Numbered from the stretch's first letter, positions 33,969 through 42,945 are shown. The stretch is DNA of 64,000 nt from Anaerolinea thermolimosa (GCF_001050195.2 NZ_DF967965.1:3378442-3442441); one strand, 5' to 3'. Made by a program: numbers and translations. Notes: generated by a model not told the origin, from the sequence alone.

Positions 33969-34042
33969 CGGGGTGTAGCGCAGCCCGGTAGCGCACGTGC
34001 ATTGGGGGCATGTGGTCGGCGGTTCAAATCCGCCCACCCCGA
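33969..34042 (+). tRNA. tRNA-Pro (UGG)
   Basis: A 74-base cloverleaf can be drawn: acceptor CGGGGTG/CACCCCG (33969-33975, 34035-34041), D-stem GCGC/GCGC, anticodon stem CGTGC/GCATG with loop ATTGGGG (anticodon TGG at 34003-34005), variable TGGTC, T-stem GGCGG/CCGCC with TTCAAAT. Discriminator A at 34042. CCA is not encoded. Confidence 0.97.
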
Positions 34043-34115
34043 CTGACTTCTCCAACCGCCGGTGCTGTTCGGCGGTTGATTCCATCCAGGTGCATTGAGG
34101 CAGGTCTCTTCAATC

Positions 34116-34430
34116 ATGAAATCGTCCAGCAAGATCGATGGTGTGATCGAAGCCGTCCGGTTTGCTCCCGACGGGCGCATTGCCCAGGTGCGCGTATACG
34201 AACGCCGCGGCGTCACCTTTGGCGACCGTGTGCTCCTCACCCGCCAGCAGCTCATCGAGCGCCTCAAAGCCGGTAAACGCCTGGTCATCGGCAGGCGCAA
34301 AGAATACTGGGGAACCACTTTCGAAACCGGCCCCGAAGTTCACCTGGTACAGGACGGCGGCAGTGACTGGGTTCGGCTGGCCCAGGCCAGCGGCAACGGC
34401 GATACCCTGCCCGGCGTTCCCCTCTTTTAA
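34116..34430 (+). CDS. Conserved hypothetical protein
   Basis: A 104-residue soluble protein with ATG 34116. It has a beta-rich N-terminal half (SKIDGVIEAVRFAPDGRIAQVRVYERRG), then a helix and KAGKRLVIGRRKEYWGTTFE. It could be a small OB- or SH3-like barrel. I do not recognise the family. The gene is 73 bases after tRNA-Pro and 18 bases before the glycosyltransferase gene, so it probably belongs to that transcript. The weak AGGCAGG site upstream is spaced a little long. Confidence 0.65.
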   Translation: MKSSSKIDGVIEAVRFAPDGRIAQVRVYERRGVTFGDRVLLTRQQLIERLKAGKRLVIGRRKEYWGTTFETGPEVHLVQDGGSDWVRLAQASGNGDTLPGVPLF

Positions 34431-34448
34431 GCTTACGGATGCCCCTGC

Positions 34449-35195
34449 GTGACCGACCAGCCGTTCCTCTCCATTATCCTCCCTGCGCACAATGAAGAAC
34501 ACCGCCTGCCGCCCTCTCTGGAGCAACTGAGCCAGTTCCTCAGCGCTCAGCCTTACGCCGCCGAAGTCATCGTGGTAGAAAATGGCAGTCAGGACCGCAC
34601 CTATGAGGTGGCCTGTGCCTTCACCGACCGGCTCCCCGGCCTGCGGGTAATCCGTGAAGTGCAACGCGGCAAGGGCCTGGCAGTGAGGCGAGGGATGCTC
34701 GAAGCCCGTGGAGCGTATCGTTTCTTCTGTGATGTTGATTTTTCCATGCCGGTGGAGCAAATCAACCGCTTCATCCCTCCGGCTTTGCCAGACGTCGATA
34801 TTGCCATTGCCTCCCGTGAGGCCCCCGGTGCTGTACGTTACCACGAGCCGGAGTTGCGCCACTTCATCGGCCGCGGGTTCAACGCGCTGGTTCGCCTGAT
34901 GGCCCTCCCCGGCCTGCAAGACACCCAGTGCGGCTTTAAATGCTTCCGCGCTGAAGTGGCTGAACGGGTGTTCCCCCTTCAGACCATTCATGGATGGACC
35001 TTCGACGTCGAAGTGCTCTTCATCGCCCGCCTTCTGGGATATCGGATCATCGAAGTGCCCATCCCCTGGTATTACAATGCCGAAAGCAAGGTGCGTGTGT
35101 TCAGTGATTCGTGGCACATGTTCACCGACCTGGTAACAATCCGCCGGAATGCCCGGCAGGGGATGTATCAAGATGCGCCGCCTCGACCCCGCTGA
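34449..35195 (+). CDS. GT2-family glycosyltransferase (dolichyl-phosphate glucosyltransferase-like)
   Basis: Family 2 glycosyltransferase of 248 residues. Nucleotide-sugar binding is indicated by SIILPAHNEEHRLPP at residues 9-22 and a DVD motif (FFCDVDFSMP near 93) for metal binding. TQCGFKCFRAEV and GWTFDVEVLFIARLLGYRI match the polyprenyl-phosphate glucosyltransferase (DPG) subgroup. It has no helix anchor, so it would act at the cytoplasmic membrane face, making a polyprenyl-phosphate sugar. GTG start. It overlaps the RNase HII start by 23 bases. Confidence 0.87.
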   Translation: MTDQPFLSIILPAHNEEHRLPPSLEQLSQFLSAQPYAAEVIVVENGSQDRTYEVACAFTDRLPGLRVIREVQRGKGLAVRRGMLEARGAYRFFCDVDFSMPVEQINRFIPPALPDVDIAIASREAPGAVRYHEPELRHFIGRGFNALVRLMALPGLQDTQCGFKCFRAEVAERVFPLQTIHGWTFDVEVLFIARLLGYRIIEVPIPWYYNAESKVRVFSDSWHMFTDLVTIRRNARQGMYQDAPPRPR

Positions 35196-35871
35196 AATTC
35201 CCTCTGCTCCCGATCTCACCTTCGAATCCTCCCTCTGGGCCAGCGGGAAGACCCACATCGCTGGCCTGGACGAAGCCGGGCGCGGTGCCTGGGCCGGGCC
35301 GGTGGCCGCCGCGGCGGTCATCCTGCCCCCTGACCCGGAGATTCTCCACCACCTGAAGGGAGTGCGCGACTCGAAGCAGATGACCCCCGCGCAGCGAGAC
35401 CGGTGGGCTGAAATCATCCGTGTTGAAGCCCTGGCCTGGGGGGTGGGCCTGGCCGCCAGCGAAGAGATCGATGCACTGGGGATCGTCGCCGCCACCCGGC
35501 TGGCCATGCAGCGTGCTTTGCAGGCCCTGAACACCACCCCCGAACATCTGCTCATCGATGCCCTGCGCCTGCCCGCCATCCCCTGCCCGCAAACCGCTAT
35601 TCTCAAGGGCGATGCCCGCTCGCTCAGCATCGCCGCCGCCTCGGTGCTCGCCAAAACCTCACGCGATGCCCTCATGTACCAGCTGGATGCCTGCTTCCCC
35701 GGTTATGGTTTTGCTGTGCACAAGGGATATGGCACCCTCGCCCATCGCCAGGCCCTCGCTCGCCTGGGGGTGAGTTCGCAGCACCGCCTCACCTTTGCCC
35801 CCTGCCGCCTTGCCTGCGCCGAAACCCCGCCCTTGCCTCTCAACCCCGATCAAGGAGCCTCGTATGTCTGA
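35173..35871 (+). CDS. rnhB: Ribonuclease HII
   Basis: RNase HII of 232 residues that cuts at single ribonucleotides in DNA. The DEAGRGAWAGPV motif holds the first acidic pair. SKQMTPAQRD, the third Asp (LLIDALRLP) and the fourth region (SIAAASVLAKTSRD) complete the active site. ATG 35173 overlaps the end of the glycosyltransferase gene. The phosphotriesterase-like ATG overlaps its end, so the three are likely cotranscribed. Slightly longer than E. coli RnhB (198) because of an N-terminal tail. Confidence 0.94.
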   Translation: MRRLDPAEIPSAPDLTFESSLWASGKTHIAGLDEAGRGAWAGPVAAAAVILPPDPEILHHLKGVRDSKQMTPAQRDRWAEIIRVEALAWGVGLAASEEIDALGIVAATRLAMQRALQALNTTPEHLLIDALRLPAIPCPQTAILKGDARSLSIAAASVLAKTSRDALMYQLDACFPGYGFAVHKGYGTLAHRQALARLGVSSQHRLTFAPCRLACAETPPLPLNPDQGASYV

Positions 35872-36790
35872 CATGATCATGACCGTCACCGGCCCTGTAA
35901 CCCCTGATACGCTCGGTATATTCCTGCCCCACGAGCATGTCATGTCTACCTTCGGGGCAGATTTCGCCCGCTACCCATTCTATCCTGTGGCCGAGGTGTG
36001 GAGCCGGGTGATTCCTTACCTGCGCCACCTGAAAACCCTGGGGCTGGGTGCCGTTGCCGATTGCACTGCCGCGTACTTTGGCCGCCACCCTGAACTTTTA
36101 CGGCGCATTTCGGTCGAGAGCGGCCTTTCCATCCTCACCAATACCGGTTACTACGCCGCCGCCGGCGACCGCTACGTGCCACCGCATGCTTTCACCGAAA
36201 CCCCAGCCCAGATTGCCGCCCGCTGGACGCGCGAATGGCAGGACGGCATTGATGAAACGGGCATCCGTCCCGGCTTCATCAAGACCGCCATTGACGAAGG
36301 CCCCCTCTCAGAGGTTGATGCCAGGCTGGTACGCGCCGCCGCCCTCACCCACCTGCAAACCGGCTTGCTCATCCAGACTCACACCGGAGATAATCCCCCG
36401 GCGGCCACCCAGATCCTCACCATCCTGCGCGAAGAAGGGGTTTCTGCCAGCGGGTGGGTCTGGGTTCATGCCCACCAGGTTCGTTCTGCTGAACCCCTGC
36501 TGAAAGCCGCCGAACAGGGAGCCTGGGTTTCGCTGGACAACCTCACCCCTGAAAACGCCAGCCATATCCTCGGCCTGCTCCAGGCCTTCAAACACGCGGG
36601 CAGGCTGGGGCAGGTGCTCCTTTCGCATGATGGCGATCTGTACTGCCGGGGAGATTTCCGTCCCTTCGAATATCTCTTCACCGATTTCCTCCCCCAGATG
36701 CGCACCTCTGGCTTCTCGGATGAGGAAATCCGGCTGGTCACGGTAAGCAACCCTGCCCGCGCCTTCACCGTGCAGGTGCGCCAGCTCTGA
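35864..36790 (+). CDS. Phosphotriesterase-family (PTE/lactonase-like) amidohydrolase
   Basis: Metal-dependent amidohydrolase of 308 residues. The HxH of the binuclear site is FLPHEHVM near residue 22. The bridging Lys is in GFIKTAIDEG, followed by QTHTGD and VHAHQV (His ligands) and SHDGDLYC with the last Asp. These are the marks of phosphotriesterase-like lactonases and 'phosphotriesterase homology protein'. AAGGAG precedes ATG 35864. The natural substrate is unknown; a lactone or sugar-lactone is possible given the glycosyltransferase neighbour. Confidence 0.88.
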   Translation: MSDMIMTVTGPVTPDTLGIFLPHEHVMSTFGADFARYPFYPVAEVWSRVIPYLRHLKTLGLGAVADCTAAYFGRHPELLRRISVESGLSILTNTGYYAAAGDRYVPPHAFTETPAQIAARWTREWQDGIDETGIRPGFIKTAIDEGPLSEVDARLVRAAALTHLQTGLLIQTHTGDNPPAATQILTILREEGVSASGWVWVHAHQVRSAEPLLKAAEQGAWVSLDNLTPENASHILGLLQAFKHAGRLGQVLLSHDGDLYCRGDFRPFEYLFTDFLPQMRTSGFSDEEIRLVTVSNPARAFTVQVRQL

Positions 36791-36822
36791 AGCCCCTCAC
36801 CGACAGGGTGCAAAGCCGCGCT

Positions 36823-37491
36823 TCAGGTGCCAACTATCAGGCGGGTTAAATCAATCGCGGAATAATCTCCGGTCACCAGCAGCACCCCCGGGCGCCCGGC
36901 AAGCTGTTCTGCTGGAAAGGTAGTGGCAAGCGCCACCGAAACCATCCCTGCCCGGTGAGCCGCCTCTAAACCGGCGGGCGAGTCTTCAAAAACCAGGCAG
37001 GCTTCCGGCGGCACACCCAGTTTTTGAGCCGCGATGAGGAAAATCTCAGGGTCGGGCTTCCCCCGGTGCACATCCTCTGAGGTCACCAGTGCCGAGAAAT
37101 AAGCCGTAATCCCCAGTCCATCCAGAATAAAACGGGTGTTCTCCAGCCCGGCCGAAGTGGCCACCGCCATGGAAATGCCACGCTGATGCGCCTTCTGGAG
37201 AAATTCCCGCACACCGGGCACAGCTTTTTGCGTGATAAGCGGGGCAAAACGCTGCCGGTAAAGTTGTTCCTTGCGCCGCGAAAGCTCTTCAATCTCAGCA
37301 TCGCTGAGATCGGCCCGGTAGAGATCGCGCAAAATTTCGGCGTTCACCTTGCCCACCGTGCGCCGGAAGAAGGTCTCCCGGTCTACCGGGGCCCCCAGAG
37401 AAGCCAGAAATTCGCTCCATATAGCCCCATGGAACCCCATGTTGTCTATCAGGGTGCCATCCATATCGAAGATATAGGCAGAAAAATGCAT
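36823..37491 (-). CDS. HAD-family phosphatase (beta-phosphoglucomutase-like)
   Basis: HAD hydrolase of 222 residues, subfamily IA. The nucleophile motif is IFDMDGTLIDN at about residues 7-17, motif II is AVATSAG, and FEDSPAGLEAA supplies the acidic motif IV. The cap domain is helical. It belongs to the beta-phosphoglucomutase or sugar-phosphatase group. It is the last gene of a five-gene minus-strand run, downstream of an APH-type kinase, so it may remove the phosphate the kinase adds, or act on another sugar phosphate. Start ATG 37491 preferred to the longer frame at 37545. Confidence 0.88.
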   Translation of the reverse strand: MHFSAYIFDMDGTLIDNMGFHGAIWSEFLASLGAPVDRETFFRRTVGKVNAEILRDLYRADLSDAEIEELSRRKEQLYRQRFAPLITQKAVPGVREFLQKAHQRGISMAVATSAGLENTRFILDGLGITAYFSALVTSEDVHRGKPDPEIFLIAAQKLGVPPEACLVFEDSPAGLEAAHRAGMVSVALATTFPAEQLAGRPGVLLVTGDYSAIDLTRLIVGT

Positions 37492-37541
37492 GGGTATACC
37501 TACCATTCTCCAGCGTTGGTTGATTTTAAGATCCGCACGGC

Positions 37542-38519
37542 TCAACCTCTACAGCGAAGTGCCTGTTCCACCACATCTCCGGGGGCAAACAACTGCCGAA
37601 ACGCCGCGAACGAATCGGCTTTCTGCTCAGCAGAGAAGGGCAGGAAAAAGATATTTTCTCCGTAGTCGGCAATCTCCTGAAGCACCCACTCCAGAGCGTA
37701 GTATTTAAGCAGGTCTCGCCGGGGAGGGTGTTGCAGGCCGTACGCCCGGGCTATCTCCTCCCAGGCAGGTGAATCGTACCAGAAGCTCAGGTCGCGTTCC
37801 GGGGGAGCCAAAAGGAGGCCATCCCAATCGATCACCCACCAGCGCCCATCCTCACCCACCAGGATGTTGGCCGCATGAAAATCGGCATGACAGAGCACCA
37901 GGGGCAGTTCCTCCCGACGCAGGCGCTCGCCCAGATCTTGCGCCTCTCCAAGCACTTGCTGAAGGAGAACCCCCTTTTCTTCGATGAGTTCTGCCAGGGC
38001 GGCCTGGATAGAATCGGCAGGCCAGGGCTGACGGGCCGCCCGCAAGACTTTTAGAGCCATTTCGCGGTGACGGCGGAAGTTCTCCTGAGGGAGAAGCTCC
38101 CGCAGAGCACCGGGCAAACCAGATGTGGCCGCATGAAGCTGAGCCAGCAACCGGCCAACGTGCCCGCCCTCACCGGGGAATAGCCCGCGCGCCATCAGCT
38201 CCGAGCCTTCAACCCAGGGGGTAAGGGTGAGCCAGAATTCCCCTGCCGGAACCACGTATCGGCCCGTTAGCGATGGGCGGGGCGCCACCACCCACTCCAA
38301 CCCGGCATGATCATGCAGCCAGGAGGCAACCTCAAAAGCGGCCCGGGCAGGTTCCTGTTTCAGCCCTGCCAGCCAGCTCGTCCCATCCGGGCCATGAGCA
38401 CGGTAAACCCAGCCGTCTTCACCGAGAGGTAAGAAGGTTAATCCATCCGGGGCCAGACCAAAATGTTCTTCCAGCAGGCAGGCCAGGGTGGAATCGGGCA
38501 GGGTTGGGCGAAAGCGCAT
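37542..38519 (-). CDS. APH-family phosphotransferase
   Basis: Aminoglycoside phosphotransferase/choline-kinase-like fold, 325 residues. The catalytic loop is LVLCHADFHAANILVG (with D of HAD) and the metal-binding IDWDG follows. The N-lobe FLPLGEDGWVYRAHG fits nucleotide binding. The start ATG 38519 follows AAGGGG; the in-frame extension to 38627 lies inside the aminotransferase gene. Such proteins phosphorylate small hydroxyl compounds (homoserine, choline, sugars, fructosamines). Tightly placed after the aminotransferase gene (7 bases), so they share a transcript. Confidence 0.85.
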   Translation of the reverse strand: MRFRPTLPDSTLACLLEEHFGLAPDGLTFLPLGEDGWVYRAHGPDGTSWLAGLKQEPARAAFEVASWLHDHAGLEWVVAPRPSLTGRYVVPAGEFWLTLTPWVEGSELMARGLFPGEGGHVGRLLAQLHAATSGLPGALRELLPQENFRRHREMALKVLRAARQPWPADSIQAALAELIEEKGVLLQQVLGEAQDLGERLRREELPLVLCHADFHAANILVGEDGRWWVIDWDGLLLAPPERDLSFWYDSPAWEEIARAYGLQHPPRRDLLKYYALEWVLQEIADYGENIFFLPFSAEQKADSFAAFRQLFAPGDVVEQALRCRG

Positions 38520-38526
38520 CTCCCCT

Positions 38527-39648
38527 TCAACCCCCTTTTTGGCCCAGGTAACTTCCCAGGGCAGAGAGCACTTCGGGCAGGTTGCGGCGGCCAAGTCCCA
38601 CGCGGAAGTGCCCTCCACCATACCCAAACATACTGCCGGGCACCATCATCACCCCGGCGCGGGTGACTGCTTCTTCGGCCAGTTCTTCCACAGGCTTTTC
38701 ACCCAGCCAGCGCGGGAAGGCCACTGAACCGGCGCAGGGATCGATCCATGCAAAACGCCCTCCCTGAGCGCCAAAAAAGGCCCGCGCAGTGGCCAGATTC
38801 TCACGCACAATGGCCAGGTTGCGCTCCACAATCATCTCCTGCGAGCGCAGAGCAATGATCGAGAGCACCTCTGAAGGCGCACTGGAACAGATGGTGGTGT
38901 AATCTTTGAAGATTTGAAATTTTTCCATGCCTGCCGCATCGGCGCAGGCCAGCCAGCCCATCCGCAACCCCGGCAACCCAAAGGCTTTGGATAACCCCGC
39001 CAGGCTGATCGCGCGCTCATAGCAGGTACAGGCCGGGGGCAAACGCATGGAGGGGTCGTATTCGAGCAAACGATACATCTCATCGGAGAACAGGAATGCC
39101 CCCGAGCGCCTGACCAGCGAAATGAGCTCCTCCCACTCGCCGGGTGTGGGCAGGTAGCCGGTGGGGTTGTTGGGAAAATTCACCACCACCAGGCGGGTGG
39201 ACGCACGGAGCAGGTCTTGCAGACGGTTCAGGTCGAGGCTCCAGCGCCCCCCCTCCACCACCAGAGGCCAGCTCTCCACCCGGGCACCAAGCGCTCTCGC
39301 CACCGCGTGCAGTGACTGATACGCCGGTTCCAGCACCACCACGCGGTCACCCGCATCCAGAAGCCCATTCATGGCGATGAAAATCGCCTCTTCGGGCGCC
39401 GCCGTGAGCACCTGCCTCGCTGTAAGGGGAGCATAAAACCGCGCAATTTCATCCCTCAGGAGGGGATGACCTTCCGATTCGGTATATCCCAGGCGCAGGT
39501 TTTCCCAGAGCAGGCGCGTTTCAGCGTCGGCCAGAGAGAGCAAATCGCTCATCCGCCAGCTTTCGCAATCGGAGGGGCTGAGCAGGTAACGCGCTGAAAA
39601 TTCATGTCGGGCAAAGTAACGTTCGAGGGCAAAAGGTTCAATCTGCAT
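38527..39648 (-). CDS. Class I/II PLP-dependent aminotransferase
   Basis: Fold type I aminotransferase of 373 residues. The PLP lysine is in SLAGLSKAFGLPGLRMGW near 230. NFPNNPTGYLP gives the conserved Asn and the PNNPTG signature. The Asp is in FLFSDEMYR. The C-terminal Arg binding carboxylate is in GHFRVGLGR. The start is ATG 39648 after GGGAGG. Similar to the group of capreomycidine-synthase and aspartate-aminotransferase-like enzymes; the substrate is not defined. It lies between the acyltransferase-like and kinase genes. Confidence 0.88.
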   Translation of the reverse strand: MQIEPFALERYFARHEFSARYLLSPSDCESWRMSDLLSLADAETRLLWENLRLGYTESEGHPLLRDEIARFYAPLTARQVLTAAPEEAIFIAMNGLLDAGDRVVVLEPAYQSLHAVARALGARVESWPLVVEGGRWSLDLNRLQDLLRASTRLVVVNFPNNPTGYLPTPGEWEELISLVRRSGAFLFSDEMYRLLEYDPSMRLPPACTCYERAISLAGLSKAFGLPGLRMGWLACADAAGMEKFQIFKDYTTICSSAPSEVLSIIALRSQEMIVERNLAIVRENLATARAFFGAQGGRFAWIDPCAGSVAFPRWLGEKPVEELAEEAVTRAGVMMVPGSMFGYGGGHFRVGLGRRNLPEVLSALGSYLGQKGG

Positions 39649-39665
39649 GGTGCATCCTCCCGGGG

Positions 39666-40454
39666 TCAACGGATGAAGCCGTTCCTCCCATTGTACTCCA
39701 CGGGGTCTGGTGCATTAAATTCCCCGCGCATCTCCGGCGGCAGCAGGCGGGCAATGGCCTGCATCACCTGTCGCGAAACACAACGATCCAAGTGTTCTTT
39801 CTCGCCGTGACACAGGTTGAGCGCAACCGACCGTCCGATGGCCAGCCGCAACCGTCCCTCTTCTTCCCACACCCCCACCGGCCAGAGAGCGGCCCCCAGC
39901 GCGGTCAGGTGAACGATCCAGCGGCCTGTCCCCGGTGGCGGCCACCCCAGCACCCCGCCGGGGATGTCGCGCCCTTCGGGCGAAAGGGCCACAAAACCCT
40001 CAGGGTGAGAACGCAGCCACGCCACTACCTGCCGAACCGCCACTGCCCGCGCCGCCTGCTCATGCGGACGTGGCGGCATGGGAGGCATGGCGGTCAACCC
40101 GTAAATGGCCGCCAGCCGGTGAAAAGCCCAGGCGGTCAACGGCTCAAGGGTGGCCTGGCGTAGCCGATCGGAATACGTCCAGCCGCCGGCCATCACCCAG
40201 TGCACCGGGCCCGGGAGCACGGCGCTGAGTGCCAGCGCCCCCCACCAGACGTTCAACCCGGGGCGGGAATAGTGGTTGAGCACCAGCAGGCCCGGCCCCG
40301 AGGTCAGGTTCTCAAGCCCGGTGACCAGCGGCGGCTTCTGTAATGTAGAAAGCGCTGTCAGGGCATCGGGGCGCAGGCTGCGCGGACGGTTGCGCAGTAC
40401 ATCGTACGCCACACGGAGGATCAGACGGCGCGGGAGGCGATACCTCTGGTTCAT
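39666..40454 (-). CDS. Degenerate PlsC-like acyltransferase
   Basis: A 262-residue protein resembling glycerol-3-phosphate/lysophosphatidate acyltransferases. GLLVLNHYSRPGLN occupies the place of the NHxxxxD motif, but Asp is replaced by Gly, so the catalytic pair is incomplete. LSPEGRDIPGG matches the FPEG acceptor motif loosely. Hydrophobic stretches near the N-terminus suggest membrane association. It overlaps the preceding radical SAM gene by ATGA. It may be inactive or act on an unusual acyl donor. Confidence 0.65.
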   Translation of the reverse strand: MNQRYRLPRRLILRVAYDVLRNRPRSLRPDALTALSTLQKPPLVTGLENLTSGPGLLVLNHYSRPGLNVWWGALALSAVLPGPVHWVMAGGWTYSDRLRQATLEPLTAWAFHRLAAIYGLTAMPPMPPRPHEQAARAVAVRQVVAWLRSHPEGFVALSPEGRDIPGGVLGWPPPGTGRWIVHLTALGAALWPVGVWEEEGRLRLAIGRSVALNLCHGEKEHLDRCVSRQVMQAIARLLPPEMRGEFNAPDPVEYNGRNGFIR

Positions 40455-41383
40455 CGGCTGGTGACACGAATCGAAAGGAGACTGGCCGCAGCCACCAGGG
40501 AGGCCATCTGTTCGGCTGACGGAGGTGTGAGCTCCGCCGCGGCATCATCCATGCCCAGACTGCGGTATTTCTCCCCGGCCAGCCGGTGGAAGGGAAGCAA
40601 TTCCAGCGAAATGGGTGGCGCGGCCGGGCCGCGCCGGAGGTTCAGCCCGTGCACGAATTCAGCGATGGCCCCGATCTCTGCGGGAGTATCATTGACCCCT
40701 GGCACCACCGGAACCCGGAGGGTGAGCGGCCGGTCTGTTTCTGCCAGGCGACGGATGTTCTCCAGAATCTGGCGGTTGGATACCCCGGTTGCCTGGCGAT
40801 GTTTCTCAGCATCGAGGTGTTTGATATCCACCATCCAGAGGTCGGTCACCGGTAGAACCGCCTCCATGGCCTCCCAGGGGCAGCAGGCGCTCGTTTCAAC
40901 CGCCGTATGCAGGCCCTCCACTTTACAGGCGGCCAGCAAAGCCCGGGTGAACACCGGCTGTAAGAACGGCTCCCCGCCTGAGAGCGTCACTCCCCCGCCA
41001 GAAGTCTCATAAAAAGCCCGGTCAGCGAGCACCTCAAGCAGGGTTTCTTCCAGGGTCACCCTTTTCCCTACCAGCCGGAGACTTTCGGCATAACAGACCT
41101 CAACGCACGTCCCGCACTGCGCACAGCGCACCCGGTCGTAAAACCGGCTTCCATCCGCCAGAAACTGCTGTGCTCCCTGCGGGCATACCTTCTCACATTC
41201 TCCGCAACCCACACAGCGGCCCGGGAAAAATTGAACTTCAGGCCAGGGATGCAGGCCCTCGGGGTTGTGGCACCAGAAACAGTGCAGGGGGCAGCCTTTG
41301 AGAAACACCGTGGTGCGAATCCCCGGCCCATCATGAAGCGAAAACCGCTGAACGTTAAAAACGAGACCGGTAATCTGGGGCAT
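40451..41383 (-). CDS. Glycyl-radical enzyme activating protein-like radical SAM enzyme
   Basis: Radical SAM protein of 310 residues like PflA/HpdA activases with extra clusters. The CxxxCxxC motif is GCPLHCFWCHNPEG (about 30-43), after DGPGIRTTVFLKG. Two ferredoxin-type 4Fe-4S sets follow, CVGCGECEKVCP and CAQCGTCVEVCY. SGGEPFLQP and the C-terminal barrel are typical. Such activases create the glycyl radical in pyruvate formate-lyase or glycerol/choline-type lyases. No glycyl-radical enzyme is near, so the target is elsewhere or the role differs. First gene of a five-gene run. Confidence 0.9.
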   Translation of the reverse strand: MPQITGLVFNVQRFSLHDGPGIRTTVFLKGCPLHCFWCHNPEGLHPWPEVQFFPGRCVGCGECEKVCPQGAQQFLADGSRFYDRVRCAQCGTCVEVCYAESLRLVGKRVTLEETLLEVLADRAFYETSGGGVTLSGGEPFLQPVFTRALLAACKVEGLHTAVETSACCPWEAMEAVLPVTDLWMVDIKHLDAEKHRQATGVSNRQILENIRRLAETDRPLTLRVPVVPGVNDTPAEIGAIAEFVHGLNLRRGPAAPPISLELLPFHRLAGEKYRSLGMDDAAAELTPPSAEQMASLVAAASLLSIRVTSR

Positions 41384-41997
41384 GCGCCCATTATACGCTG
41401 AAGTGAGGCCAACTCACCCCGCCAAAAACGCTTAAAATTTCCTCCATGCCTTTGTTAAAAACCTGAAGTTTAGACATGAACCGACACAGGGAGGATGATG
41501 GCGTGAAAAGCAATTCCAGCCGAAGAGGCGGCCTGGCAAATTTCTTGAGGCGAAAGATTGAGCCTGATTTTACCGAACACAAAAGGGCCGGAGAAGGATG
41601 GATATTTACAGCTGTCTGGCGGAAAGAGTCTGGCACGCCGACTCACCGAGGATCAAACTGACGGCATAAACAATCCACACTCACGCCCGCATTTTCTCCA
41701 TCCAGGTGCGTTTTTGTACATCGGTTTTTGCAAACTGAGCAAGGTTTGCTTATCCTGCAAAGTCTCTCCGAGTTTCATCCGCTGGAAATAAATCTGCAGT
41801 GTTGGATCGCTGATCACAACCCTGGCCTGTTCCTGAAACAGCCAACCCGGAATTTTCCTAAAAACTCACCAGGATGGGTATACTTGTTCATTGAAGCCTT
41901 CCTTTGCCGGGTTGATTTTCGAAAACCTGTTATTCAGCATGGAAAGCTTCTTTTCTATCCAAATTCCTGTCTGAAGATCAGGTGGAGGAAAAATTAG
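41384..41997. other. Long intergenic stretch at the left border of the A+T-rich island
   Basis: About 610 bases where base composition changes from GC-rich to A+T-rich. Possible ORFs exist (41476-41661 and 41728-41997 on plus, the latter ending exactly at the next ATG), but neither has a convincing ribosome site or family pattern. No transposase or inverted repeats were identified. It may hold the promoter and operator of the island. Confidence 0.5.
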
Positions 41998-42945
41998 ATG
42001 CATCCATACTTTAAAGAATATAAATGGTCTAATGTCTTCACCATGATTCATAATCTGAAATTAGATCCCAAAATTTGCACGGATGACTTTCCTCATCGTT
42101 TAGTCGTCATAACCGGAGCAACTGCAGGAATTGGACGTGCCACCGCAAGAAAATATGCCTCTCATGGAGCGGATTTAGTATTAATTAATCGAAACCCGGA
42201 GAAATCCGAAGAAATTTGTGAGGAACTGAGGCGTGAATTTCATGTCAACTGTACTTCTTTCATTGCCGATTTTTCCCGATTGTCCGATATTCATCGAACA
42301 GCCCGATATTTATCCACTCTTGAGAGGGAAATTGATGTCTTAATTCATAATGCGGGCATCTATCTGACCAGGAAAACATTTACGCAGGATGGTATTGAAG
42401 CGGTTTTTCAGATCAATTATCTGAGCACGTTTATTTTGAATGATTACCTTCTGGAAAAGTTTAAAGCCCAAAGCCAAGGACGTATTCTCTTTGTAAATTC
42501 TGAAGCATACCGTTTTGCTGTTTGGGGGCTGGATTTTAATGATCTGTTCTGGAACAAACGGCGCTATTCTGGTTTGCAGAGTTATGGTGCAGCGAAATTG
42601 GCTCAATTGCTTTCCATGATTATATTGAACGAATATTTTCAGGGAACGGGCATTACTGTAAATGCTATGCATCCGGGAAATGTTAAGACAAATAGCGGAC
42701 AAAATAATGGCTGGCTTTATAAAAAGTTCAAAAGCCTGGTGATTGATCGGTTTGCTCGACCCGTAGAAGATGCCGCAGAAGCCCTCTATTATCTAGGGGT
42801 TTCGCCGGAAGTGGAAAATGTTTCAGGTAAGTTTTTTAACCTCACTACTGTAGAAGAACCTGCTCCTCCAGCGCTTGATCGGAACGCTGCTTTGAAGCTG
42901 TGGGAAATCAGTATGAATTTGAGAGGTCTTTATGAAAAAGGATAA
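41998..42945 (+). CDS. Short-chain dehydrogenase (retinol dehydrogenase-like)
   Basis: SDR enzyme of 315 residues. The cofactor motif VVITGATAGIGRATARKYA is near residue 36, NAGIYL is in the middle, and the catalytic YGAAK (Y-x3-K) is preceded by Ser in VNSEA. The long form and pattern resemble retinol dehydrogenase-like and light-dependent protochlorophyllide reductase-related SDRs. GGTGGAGG (41981-41988) gives a good ribosome site. It overlaps the following flavoprotein gene by 14 bases, which implies coupled translation. The region is much more A+T-rich than the rest, a sign of transfer. Confidence 0.9.
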   Translation: MHPYFKEYKWSNVFTMIHNLKLDPKICTDDFPHRLVVITGATAGIGRATARKYASHGADLVLINRNPEKSEEICEELRREFHVNCTSFIADFSRLSDIHRTARYLSTLEREIDVLIHNAGIYLTRKTFTQDGIEAVFQINYLSTFILNDYLLEKFKAQSQGRILFVNSEAYRFAVWGLDFNDLFWNKRRYSGLQSYGAAKLAQLLSMIILNEYFQGTGITVNAMHPGNVKTNSGQNNGWLYKKFKSLVIDRFARPVEDAAEALYYLGVSPEVENVSGKFFNLTTVEEPAPPALDRNAALKLWEISMNLRGLYEKG

